From: Przewalskia tangutica
Taxonomy: Eukaryota > Streptophyta > Magnoliopsida > Solanales > Solanaceae
Reading direction: 5' to 3'
DNA: 64,000 nucleotides
NCBI GenBank assembly: GCA_029844215.1
Contig: CM056730.1
Location: 55,564,924 to 55,628,923 of the forward strand
Shown: positions 48,382-58,801 of the stretch, one piece after another
How positions within the stretch are numbered: the stretch's first letter is position 1
How the letters are laid out: each line of letters opens with the position of its first letter
Program-made: the position numbers and the translations under genes
The notes under the pieces: model-generated
What the model was told of the DNA's origin: nothing
Database searches by the model: none
What the model saw: only the letters and a program-made list of their open reading frames with translations

Positions 48382-49479
48382 CCGTGATATGGTTGTACAA
48401 TATTATTGGTATGGTCGGATCTGGTAGTTATACTTGCCCCGTACGGTTTTATTGACACAGGTGGCACCTGGTGTTCATATATACTCCTTGGTGTTGTTAT
48501 ATCATGAAATTTGCGGTGAGGAAGGAATTCCACGCACGAGTGATGATTTGGAGGCGTGAGTCACGACTTGATATATTTGTTTATATGTGGTGTCTTGTAG
48601 TTTGGTTATCATACATGTCTCTGCTTTATATATCGCTATGATTTCATTCTGATATTTCTGATTTCACATACTTGGTACTGTTATCTTGACCTCCTTGGGC
48701 TGCGTTAAATCAGCGGTAAGTACATCATTGTCGATCCATTTTAGGATCACCTTTCACGTATTGGGAAGCTCCGTTCCTTGGAGGCTTATCTTTGGTATGT
48801 TACCACTGCAGCAGGTCCTTGTACATTCGGGGTATGGCGGGGCCACTGTCCGTCATAGTTGTTGTATAAATCTTAGAAGTCATGCTTTGTTGTGGCGGGG
48901 TTGTAAGGATTATGCTATTCAAATGTCTATACATATATACATGTTGAAAGGCAACCGTTTTGGTTGGCCTATTTTCTTTATCTTGATCCATGTCTATTTA
49001 AATGCTTAAGTTTTTATTTCCGCTGGTTTTTCTCTGATGTTGTATCACTAGGGTGCCCGGGGTAAGGCACCAGTGTTATACCCCGTATTTTCCAGAGTAT
49101 GTACGTGAGGGCGTACGTATAAAATTTGAGCCTTAAAGATTTGGCAAGTTCGAAATTTGGGCACAAGTGCCGAAAAGAATCATTTTTCGACGAAACGTTT
49201 TACTAAACTTGCGAAGGGTAAATTCCGGCTATGTCATTTATAATTTTTGCGGATTTTTCCGAGAGACGAAACATTTTGGACCAACGGGAGGGTGACATGT
49301 GTCACCCTCACATTGGATGAGGTTGGGCGGCAATGGTGGACGAAAAAGGGTCGAGGAGTTGGTAGGATATTTGTGCAAGTTGTTGTGGTAGATGGATAAG
49401 GTGCACTTGGCTTAAATCTAGCCCTACACTTGCCTTACACTTGGATGAATCTTGGCCATTGGTTGGCCATTTCTTGACC

Positions 49480-49487
49480 TATAAATA
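49480..49487 (+). promoter_or_regulatory. LTR TATA box
   Basis: TATAAATA in the conserved context, preceded by TTGGCCATTGGTTGGCCA. Confidence 0.65.
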
Positions 49488-51511
49488 CCCCCCCTAAGTG
49501 ATGAACTTCTTCATCCTAAAATCTTTTCCAAGTCTCAAATACTCCCTCTCCCTCTTGCTTGTCTCGTCCAAACACCACCCCTCGCCCCTCTTGTAGGCCC
49601 TCGGCCGAACCCCCCCCGTACCTAGTGGTTCTAGCCGAGAACCCCCCTCCCCCTAGCCTAGTTGTGCTAGTCGAAATACTACCCCTTGTTGTGGTATAGA
49701 AATACTCTCCTAGTATTGTTATAATGCCCAAATACCTTGTAGTATTCCCAAGGTTACACTTATACAAAAGCCCAGAAAATACTATTATACTTTCTTTAGC
49801 CACTAAACGAAACCCTAAGAAAAACCTTCATAGTCGGTTGAAGTGTTAAGTAGAAGTTGCGTAGAACTTCTAAGGGTTGATTGGAGCGGATTGGAGCACT
49901 CGGAGTAGGAGCTTAACGTTGCTCAGGAGCGACTTTATACTTGGATAATTTTGGGCTCATCGAGGTAAATACTACTGTCCTTCTATTGTAATTGGAAATT
50001 ACATACTGTCGTAGTAGAAATGAATATAAGATTCATAGAAGAGAATTGAACTGTAATTGAAGGATATTACAGAATAGACTTGAACTGAAATCACATCAGA
50101 AGAATAATATAGTAGAAGATTAAACTGTACTTACATAGGACTGTATTACAGTAGACTGATAACCTTTATTGGTTGAATGTTTTGCAAGTAGCATGTGCTA
50201 CTTAGAAGGTGGTCAAGGCTAGCCGGGTTATAGCCGTGGAGCGTTTTGCTTATAGTCGATAATCGTCGCGAGGTATGTGATTCTTCCTATACTCTTGAGC
50301 ATGAAGTATTTTAGTATATATATATAGTCGGTGAGCGTGCGTGTGGCAATGTCTTTTGACTTAAGCTGAATAATATATATATATATAGTACGGTGAGCGT
50401 CACGTGTGCTAGCGAATATAATTATGCGGCAATGTCTTTTGACTTAAGCACGAATAATAAGAACCTTGAAATATTTTAAAGGAACATATATATGAAATGC
50501 GGTAGGCGTCGTGTGTTAGCGAATGTAGTGTTATGGCAATGTCTTTTGACTTAAGCCTGAATAATAAAGAATCTTGAAGTATTTCAAAAGAATTAAGAAA
50601 CCTTTTTGAAAGAAAAGTAATACTTGGTTTTTAAAACATAAGAGTTATACTAGCTTTATGGGAAGTTAGGTATAACGTCTTAAGAGAGATAAAAATGATG
50701 GTTTACTGATTTTAGAAGTTAAGAGACTTGATCTTAAAAGATAAGAGACTTAACTTAATTGAATTAATATGAATTTTGTGTGAAGCCTCATTCGTGAGTA
50801 ATGAGTACTTGGTTTTTCAAAGGAATAACGTTTCTTGATTTGAATCAGAATGAGTATCGACAAACCACTGCAGCGTTAATAAAGGGAAAATGTAATGAAT
50901 AATGAAGTATTATTAAAACCAGTAGAAACCTCCATCTGCATAAAAGCTAAGATGAGACAAAATGATATTATATTTTCTAGATCATGGCTGCTTTAATAAA
51001 TGGTTATAAACAAGAATAAACTGCTCACACATATGGCCTATGTTACTCAATTGTTTTAAGAGAGATTAAGACATTGAACTATGAAACTTTTCTAAAAAGA
51101 GACTTGAGTAATTGAAATTAGGCAACTGGAACTTTAGGGAAAAGAAAGGCGTTGTTTGGTCTTAAATTGGTTTAAAACATAAAGTGTTATAACAGCTTTA
51201 TGGGAAGTGAGTTATAACGACTTTTTGAAAAAGAGTTTTATCATTGGTTTTAATGTGGTAACTTGACTTTAAAAAGAGAAGTGTTTTGGTCCAAAAAGAA
51301 GGCATGGTATTGCCTTGATTTGGTTTTAAAAAGGAAAGTATGGAAGTTGTTTTGCTTTACTTGAAAGATGTAAGTCACTCTATTTGTATACTACGGGTAT
51401 CGGGTGACTTTTATAAAAGGAATGGATCTCTTTAAAAGGAATTTAACGTACGTAGTACTTTAGGGTTAAAACCCGGACTTTAACATGAAATGAAAGTACC
51501 TTGAGTTATGT

Positions 51512-51583
51512 ATAACTTGCCTATGCTTGTTGTTGTGAAACTTGCCTATGCTTGTTGTTGTGAAACTTGCCTATGCTTGTTGT
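51512..51583 (+). repeat. Tandem 25-base repeat, three units
   Basis: AACTTGCCTATGCTTGTTGT units, as in H and (complement) B. Confidence 0.85.
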
Positions 51584-51733
51584 GATAGCCTTTGTTGTGC
51601 AAGAATTGTGTTTCTATACTCTGCGTCTCGATGGAGGCGGTTGACTTGTTGAGAACTTATTGGGGCGTCTGGCGGTGGCGGAGAAATTCCGCAGTGCATT
51701 TCCTCTTGATAGTGTTATTTTGCTAATCGCTTT

Positions 51734-51990
51734 GGACATACCGACACGATCGTGGCGCTGCGGGTATCTTCCATTTTGATTGCCGCCTTGTTGTTTCCAC
51801 TTTGGACATACCGACCGCGATCGTGGCGCGGGTATGCTTCCATTTGGAATGTTGTCTTAGTGTTTCCCTTTTGGACATCTTGACACGATCGTAAGCGCGC
51901 GGGTATGCTTCCATTTTGATTCTTTGTCTTGTTGTTCCCTTTTGGGCATACTGACACGATGCGTAGCGCACGGGTATGCTTCCATTTTGG
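51734..51990 (+). repeat. Tandem repeat, ~4 units of ~70 bases in solo LTR I
   Basis: Units start GGACATACCGAC and contain CGGGTATGCTTCCATTT-like ends; starts near 51734, 51804, 51872 and 51943. Confidence 0.8.
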
Positions 51991-52657
51991 ATTGTTAGTA
52001 CGGCTTTGGCATCAGGTAGGACTTGGTGTGCAGGTGTACTTTTTGGTGTTATCATATCATAGACTGCCGGCAGTGAGGAAGGTATTCCACGGGCATGATT
52101 GATGTGGAGGGCGTGAGACCCTGACTTGATATAACCGTTATATGTGTATCGTAGTTTGGTTATCATACATGTCTCCGCCTTTTATAGATGCTATGATTTC
52201 ATTCTGATATTTTATAGTTTCACATACTTGGTACTGTTGTGCGACCTCGCCGGGGGCTGCGTTCATGCCGCAGTGGTAAGTCGTCGGTATCGATCCGCGT
52301 TTAGGATCTCATTTCAGCGTATTGGGAAGCTCGTTCCTTGGAGGCTTATCTTTGGTATGTTACCACAGTGCAGTAGGTTCTTATGCGTTCGAGGTATGGC
52401 GGGGCCACTGTCCGTCATAGTTGTTGAAAAAAATCTTAGAAGTGCATGCTTTGTTGTGGGCGGGGTTGTAAGGATTATGCTTGTTCAAATGTTTATATAT
52501 ATATATGTTGAAAAGGCAACCGTTTTGGTTGCTTTGTTTTCTTTCATCTTGATTCATGTCTATTTGCATGTTTAAGTTTTTATTTCCGCTGGTTTTCTCG
52601 ATGTTGTATCACCAGGGTGCGGGGTAAGGCACGATCACGGGCGGGTTGGTCGTGACA

Positions 52658-52687
52658 ACGATCCACGAACACAGGTTGGTCGTGACA
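52658..52687 (+). repeat. 5' LTR of element H, terminal piece
   Basis: The damaged ACCAG duplication followed by the last ~26 bases of the LTR, ending GGTCGTGACA. Confidence 0.8.
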
Positions 52688-52691
52688 AAAG

Positions 52692-52703
52692 TGGTATCAG
52701 AGC
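52692..52703 (+). promoter_or_regulatory. Primer-binding site of element H
   Basis: TGGTATCAGAGC, four bases after the LTR end. The leader that follows is cut at 52774 by element J and resumes at 62215. Confidence 0.9.
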
Positions 52704-52774
52704 AGTTAGTCCTCAGAAAGTGTCTACAGACCGTGTCTAGTAGAGTCTTGATTATCGATGTGTTGTGCACCACA

Positions 52775-55700
52775 TGTTATACCCCGTATTTTCAGAGTAT
52801 GTACGTAAGGACGTACGTAGAAAAATTTGAAGTTTAAAGTTGGCTTGGCCGAAAATTATTTTGTTCACAACACCCGTTTAGAGTCGTTTTTCGACGAAAC
52901 GTTTTCACAGCTTTCGTAGGGAAAATTCCGGCTATGTCATTTTTAATTTTTGCGGATTTTTTCGAGAGACGAAACATTTTGAACCAACAAGAGGGCGCCA
53001 CTTGGCACCCTCTCATTGGAGCACGTTTGGGGCGGTAAAGGGGTGGACGAATGGCCATTGTTTGGTCAAGGGGTTGGTAGGATATTTTGTGGTAGATGGA
53101 TAAGGTGCACTTGGCAAGATCTTGGCCCTACACTTGCCTTGCACTTGGCAAGATCTTGGCCATTGGTTGGCCTTTGCTAGACCTATAAATACCCCCCTCT
53201 TTGATGACGTCTTCATCCATTCTACAAATCTCAAAGTGTTACAAATCCCCCCCCACTCTTCGTAGTGTTCTCGTCCAACACCATCCTCCCTTGGCGAGAG
53301 CCCTCCTCCTAGTAGTGTGGCCGTGGGTACTCCCTAGCCTAGTTGTTTCGTATAATGCCCCCCCTCTTGTTAGAAATACTCTCAAAAGTATTGTTATAAT
53401 GCCCAAATTACCTTAGCCATATACCTTGTAGTATTCTAAGGTTATACCTTTACAAAGCCGAAATACTATTATACTTCCTTCACCACAAAACCGAAACCCT
53501 AAGTAAATCTTCACCGTAGTTGAAGTTATAAGTAGAAGTTGGTTAGAACTTCTAAGGGTTGTTTGGAGCGGCCTGAGCGCACGAGTAGAGCTAAACCTTG
53601 CTCGGGATCGACATTTAAACTCGGATAATTATGGGCTTATCGAGGTAAATATCTTGTCCTCTATTGTAATTGGAGATTACATGATTGTTAGACTATATAG
53701 TTGAAGTATACTATATATAGAACTGAACGTTGTTATCGGCAATGTCTTTTGACTTAAGCCTGAATAATAAGAAACCTTTTCGAAAGAAGAATCGAATCAG
53801 ATTTACATAGATCAGACATACAGAGACTTGTGTAGCTTTTACGTGAGGTAGAATTGTGCACGTCCGATTAAGCGTATAACCCCGGTTGGCTTGGTAGCCT
53901 ACCGATAGAGAGGAGATTTACGTTTGTTGGGGAGGTGCCGAATTTTACGTAGAATGTTCTACGACTGGATCTAAATGTTAATGAGCGCCTTGTGGCCTTA
54001 TAGGTTGAAGTACTACGTGTGGCGCGATCTACTTGGCTTAAAGGAGTAGCCGACAGTTGGAAGTACTTGGAGCGTTTTGCTATTAGTCGATACTCGACGC
54101 GAGGTATGTGAACCTCGTCCTATCTCTTCTAGCATGATATGTGTGAACTATGTAGTGCGGTAGACATACATGTGCTAAATGTATTTGATTGGTTTAAACA
54201 TAAAGTGTTATAACGGCTTTATGGGAAGTTGGTTATAACTTTTATGTTGGTAAGAAAATACTTGTGGTTTTTAAAAGGTAACTGATTTGAACTATAACTG
54301 GCTTGTTATGTGTTAATAAAGAACTTGAAGTATTTCAAAAGATTTTTGAATCATTTTGAAAGAAGAGGTAATACTTGATTTTTAGAAAACTTAAGAGTTA
54401 TACTAGCCTTATGGAAAGTTAGGTATAACGGCTTAAGAATGTTTTATCGATTTTGGAAATCGAATGTGTATCGACAAACCACTCAAATACATTAAAAGGA
54501 AATGTTTTTAATAATTAAGTATTATTAAAACCAAGAGAAACTTCCATCTGCATAGAAGCTAAGATGAGACAAAATGATAATTCCTAGATCATGGTCTTTG
54601 TAATAAGATTGTTATAAACAAGAATATCCTACTCACTTATAAGGCTTATGTTTCTCGATTGTTTAAAGGAGAATTATATTCTTAAATGAATAAGACTATG
54701 AACTACTAAACCTTTCTAAAATGAGAAACTTGAACATGGGAAATTAGGCAAACTTGAACATTGGAAATTAGGCAAACTTGAACATTGGAAAAGAATGTTG
54801 CTACTTGATTTTACAAAGAGAAGTAATTGATTTACTTTAAAAGATAATCACTCTATTTTCATATACTATGGTATTGTGTGGTTTTGTGAAGTAACGTATC
54901 TTTTAAAGATTTAATGTATGAAGTACTTTGGGGATAGGTACGAACTTGTTAGTAGAAAGTACCTTGTGTGAATAACTTGATTGTATTGGTTTGTGATAGC
55001 CTTGTAATACTTTCTTGTTGATTTGATAAGTAAGCATGTTAGGATGCTACGTGTTAGTATCTTGTGATTATTGTGTAAGGGGTCACTCTTGTTGTGCTTA
55101 CGTTGTCAAACGTTAAGCCGTGTATCGTTATTGTATCACATACCCTGACTTATTATACCGAGGGCTTGCCACCCTTGATGCGGTCTATACGGCCTATGCA
55201 AATCCTTGTGACTACGCGAGTGCGGTAGCTCGAGGATTGATCATTCGGGTGTTTAGCCCGACGCGGGGATTCCTGGCGGTCTGTTGAGACTATGCGGTCT
55301 TTTGAGACTATGCGGGCGCGGAGCCTAGGCGGATACCGAGGGTTAGCCGCCTTCGACGCGGGTATACCTCAGCGGTGATGCAGGACCATGATTCGAGGAA
55401 TACCTCATGCGGGTCATGGGTGACCTATGCGAGTCGCGAGAGTTCGAGGGATAGACGCACATTGATATTGCGGGCGAGTGGCGGCCGATCATGTGGTGCG
55501 GTCTAGAAAGACCTCGGATACGGATTTGTGGTATTTTTGGCATCGCTGGTCTTAGTAGTCGGCTATGCCTTCGTACTTTCCCGCACGGTTTTATTGTGAT
55601 AACTTTGAGGCGTGAGTCCCGACTTGACACGATCGCTTATTTATTGGAATCGTAGTTTGGTTATCATACATGTCTCCTGCTTTATATAGACTACTATGAT

Positions 55701-56179
55701 TTCATTTACAGTATTTATTTTCAGTTTCACATACTTGGTACCTGTTGTACTGACCTCCTTCGGGGGGCTGCGTTCATGCCGCAGGTAAAGGTACACCAGT
55801 CGTTGATCCTCGCTCTTAGGGTCACAGTTCAGCGTTTGGGAAAGCTCCGTTTCTCCGGAGGCTTATCTGGGTATAGTCCCCTGTCGTTGTAGGTATTTAC
55901 ATTCAGGGGTATGGCGGGGCCCTGTCCCGCCATTGTTGTCGTATCATTTCGTAGAGGTCTGTAGTACTGTTGTGGGCAGGGTTGTAAAAAGGATTAAACT
56001 GTTCATTTGTAGGAGTTGTTATTTATATATATGCCGAAAGGCAAGTTTTCCTCAGATTACTGTTTTGTACTTCATTTGTTTCATGTATGTGTTTTATGTT
56101 CCGCTGATTACTCTGATGTTGTATCACTAGGGTGCCCGGGGTAAGGCACCAGTCACGGGCCCAGATTCGGGTCGTGACA
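52775..56179 (+). repeat. 5' LTR of element J (3.4 kb)
   Basis: TGTTATACCCCG to GGGTCGTGACA. TATA box at 53184-53191, GTATGT donor-like site at 54104-54109, conserved block near 54527-54590, ATGCGG-rich repeats at 55180-55450. The last ~500 bases look free of the CNG-type indels. No gene. Confidence 0.95.
53184..53191 (+). promoter_or_regulatory. LTR TATA box
   Basis: TATAAATA in GACCTATAAATACC. Confidence 0.65.
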
Positions 56180-56183
56180 AAAG

Positions 56184-56195
56184 TGGTATCAGAGC
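56184..56195 (+). promoter_or_regulatory. Primer-binding site of element J
   Basis: TGGTATCAGAGC, undamaged, four bases after the LTR end. Confidence 0.95.
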
Positions 56196-56386
56196 AGTTA
56201 ATCCTCGGAAAGTGTCTACAGACCGTATCCAGTAGAGTCTTGATTATCGGTGTGTTGTGCACCACACCAATAATCAGGAGGCTATAGGATATTTAGGATT
56301 GGTTTCTATTTCTTCTCACTCTGAGATCGTGCCTTAGAGCTGTGTTGTAAGTTGGACCCTCTAACGTATTTCTTTCCCTTACCGTT

Positions 56387-57180
56387 ATGCCTCCGCATAG
56401 GGCAACTCGAGCCCCGGAGGACAAGGCAGCCGAGGGAGCTGCGAGTAGAGTACAGAGGGTTACGTGGGCACAGGCCCAATTATCACCTTGGGTGGTGCTT
56501 CATTCGGGGAGTTCTGCGACGTCATTAGCCCCAGCAGAGTTTAGCACGGCGGCGGCAGTTCCTACTGCGGCCATGATGTTTGAACCTTCAGTTCCACGAC
56601 CGGGAACAGAGAATATAGATTTCAAGGAGGCGACCCTGTTAATAACTATGGATTTGACTACCAGAGAGTATACCGATGTACCGCGAGTCTTGATGAATAT
56701 CAACGAGAAGGTTGTGCAAGAGTAATTCTTCAGTTGGGCTTGAGCATGGCCTGTGTACGGGCTTATGCGCAGCAGGCCAAGAAACGTAGAGATCGACGGG
56801 TTAACGGGCGACGAGAAGAGGCGAGGCGGCAAGGTCCTTTAGTAACTTTCGAGGCGTAGTCGCCTCACGGCAGAATAGATTATGCGCATCCACCAAGATG
56901 TAAAGGTCCTCCGCGGGGTTCGGACGCTCGGGTATGCAAAAGTTAGTCGAGCTCGAGCTTCCGTTCACCATCACACGAAGGTTCCGGCCATCCGGATTCG
57001 CTTTTTCGGTGTTCATACAGGCGGCGCCATCCTGAGGAATGTCGTCTTTTAGTTGGTACTTATTGTACCTATGACCGTCGTGGTCCGATGTCGAAAGAGT
57101 GTCCTCGCGGGAGGACTTAGCCTTCAGATCGGTGGGTAGTTCGTCATCTTCCTTAGCTGCGCCTACAGGCCGGTTTGATT
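56387..57180 (+). pseudogene. gag: Shortened gag of element J lacking the capsid core
   Basis: The start ATG at 56387 opens 112 codons (MPPHRATRAPEDKAAEGA N-terminus, then an A/P/T-rich stretch and TREYTDVPRVLMNI). The frame ends at 56725. Sequence just downstream (ACVRAYAQQAKKRRDRR near 56740-56800) aligns with the linker after the capsid in complete gag genes. A zinc-knuckle remnant lies near 57064-57105 (C, R-rich, KECP). FYGSRPEDD, DWFDSWEL and FLPPQ motifs are absent. It matches E in layout, so the reduction is inherited rather than a sequencing flaw. A function as a small N-terminal Gag peptide is possible but unproven. Confidence 0.65.
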
Positions 57181-57960
57181 AGAACGACTAAGGGGAGTGA
57201 AGCAGTAGATACAGATAGATCTTTAACCCTCTAGGGTTTAGTATGTGTGATAAGGTGAGTATACCTTAAGTGTTATATTCTGATAGCATTGTGTAAATGG
57301 TGATTAGAAATCTTTGTTAGTTAACCAAGTAAGATTTGGGGGATAGAGAAAGTGTGAGCCTTAGAGTGTTATACGTAGAGACCTTAGAGGTAAGGCCATC
57401 TCGAGTAAAAGATGTATTGTTTATGTTTGACCCTTATAGGAGTGCATAGTGCACGTGAGTTATGTTTGTGGGATTAGTCCCTGAGTAGTGTGGAATGAAA
57501 GAGGGTAGTTGAGCTAAGAAGACCGCTAGGTTTTCGTAACGTGATTAGTGAGTTTTCCTTCGAGCTAGCGTTTCGCGTTGCCGGGTCGGGTTGAGGCCAC
57601 GTTGCGGGTCAACCCGCGGCATGTATGGTGGTGGGGTCAGTTGGTGGTGGTCCCGCCTTGTGGTAGGGCCACGAGGGTGGTAGGCCCAAGTTTAGTTAAC
57701 CAACGATTTAATTCGTGGACGATTCGACCGAGTCGCCGGCGAGGTCAGCCGTCTTGTCTTCTAGCAAAGACCGTTTACTCGGCAGAGGGTTATGCGAGAT
57801 GATATATCAGAAAGGTTGTAAGGCTGCACGAGGTGCCTACCTTCACCTTATGGCAGACAGTGGAGCCCAGGGTACGGCTGTTTTTGGTTTCTGGAAGTTT
57901 TACCAAGCAGGGTTAAGAACTCAGGTGAGTCTCAAAATCGCATTCGCCCTCGGGCGGTGT
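57181..57960 (+). other. Non-coding block replacing pol in element J
   Basis: Homologous to the blocks in B, E and H. GTGCA-TAG-TGCAC at 57442-57454; CGGGTTGA…TCAACCCG at 57587-57616. A 98-codon frame at 57715-58011 has no recognisable domain and is not kept open in E. Confidence 0.65.
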
Positions 57961-58590
57961 GTATTTGAGGTAGTTGTGGGGATTGTTGTCTCCTGTGGAG
58001 GGAGTGTTTAAGCTACCATTTCAGTTTTCGAATGTCGCCTTATGAGGCCTTGTAGGGGCGGAAGTGTAAGTTGTCGGTCGATTGGTTCGATGTTGGCAAG
58101 ATTCAAATAGTTGGTTCAGGCTTGTTCCAGCAGACTGTGGATAGAGTAAAGCTTGTCTAGAAGAGGTTCTGGCAGCTCAGAGAAATCGTGCGGATAATCG
58201 GCGACGACGCTTAGAGTTCAGGTTGACGGTCGGTCTTCTTGAAGGTACCACCCCGGTTTGGGTGTGACGAGTTTTGGAAACAGAGGGAACTTAGCCCGAG
58301 TTACTTTGGGCCCTTTTGAGTTCATGTGAAGAATAGGCCAGGTTGCCTATATGTTAGCAGTTGCCGTCCGACTTAGAAAGCGACGTCCGGTCTTTTCGTA
58401 TTGTTATGTTCGGAAGTATCGAAGATCCATCGAGTGTTCGATTAATGATGACCACGTTAGGGATAGTAACCCCGAGTTTTGGATACTGAAGCAGTATCAG
58501 AAATGTGGTAAGAGTTCGAATGTACGACAGCTTCAGTGATCGCATGCAGCCCGGTACCAATTGTTGGGTCGCCTGAGAAGGTTAATGCCT
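57961..58590 (+). pseudogene. Decayed integrase C-terminus of element J
   Basis: Near 58030-58100 it matches APYEALYGRKC…WFDVGE of intact integrase with an in-frame TAG where YG is expected. The RRLEFR-like stretch near 58205, the LPSDLE counterpart near 58355-58375 and the EDPSS counterpart near 58415-58440 follow. No open frame. Collinear with the remnant in E. Confidence 0.75.
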
Positions 58591-58801
58591 CAGGCAAAGT
58601 GACAAAAGTGGTATATCATTTTGGTGATGTTAGAGGTGTTTCCTCGTGGACTTGGATGTAAGCATTTTGCGCAAGTTGTTTCTGTGGCCAGGTGTGGCAG
58701 GATTGATTCTCGTAAGTATAGTAGTGAAGACTATACTGGCGCACGTTTGTTTTGAGACTTAGAAGGAACATTCGGGACGAATGTTTCTAAGGAGGGGAGA
58801 A
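58591..58801 (+). other. Interior 3' end of element J with hairpin and polypurine tract
   Basis: A perfect inverted repeat AACATTCG, GGA loop, CGAATGTT at 58767-58785; polypurine tract AAGGAGGGGAGAA at 58789-58801. Confidence 0.85.

Larger units (their letters stand above)
45510..49073 (+). repeat. 5' LTR of element H, main part
   Basis: It starts TGTTATACCCC. TATA box at 45923-45930; donor-like GTATGT at 46701-46706; three repeats around GGCAATGTCTTTTGACTTAAG at about 46774, 46856 and 46961; the conserved 70-base block near 47335-47405; 25-base repeats at 47755-47830; ~120-base repeats at 48023-48381. It breaks at ACCAG (49069-49073), where solo LTR I is inserted. No gene. Confidence 0.9.
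49074..52657 (+). mobile_element. Solo LTR I inserted in the LTR of element H
   Basis: It starts TGTTATACCCCG at 49074 and ends GGTCGTGACA at 52657. The target ACCAG is exact on the left; on the right it reads ACGA, as expected if CCAGT is misread as CGAT. TATA box at 49480-49487; perfect inverted repeat at 49288-49309; donor-like GTATGT at 50273-50278; three ~85-base repeats around GGCAATGTCTTTTGACTTAAG at 50340-50560. No gene. Confidence 0.85.

Noticed and set aside
57715..58011. 98-codon frame in element J as a new protein
   Set aside because: The homologous stretch in element E is not open, there is no domain, and it spans the non-coding block and the integrase remnant.
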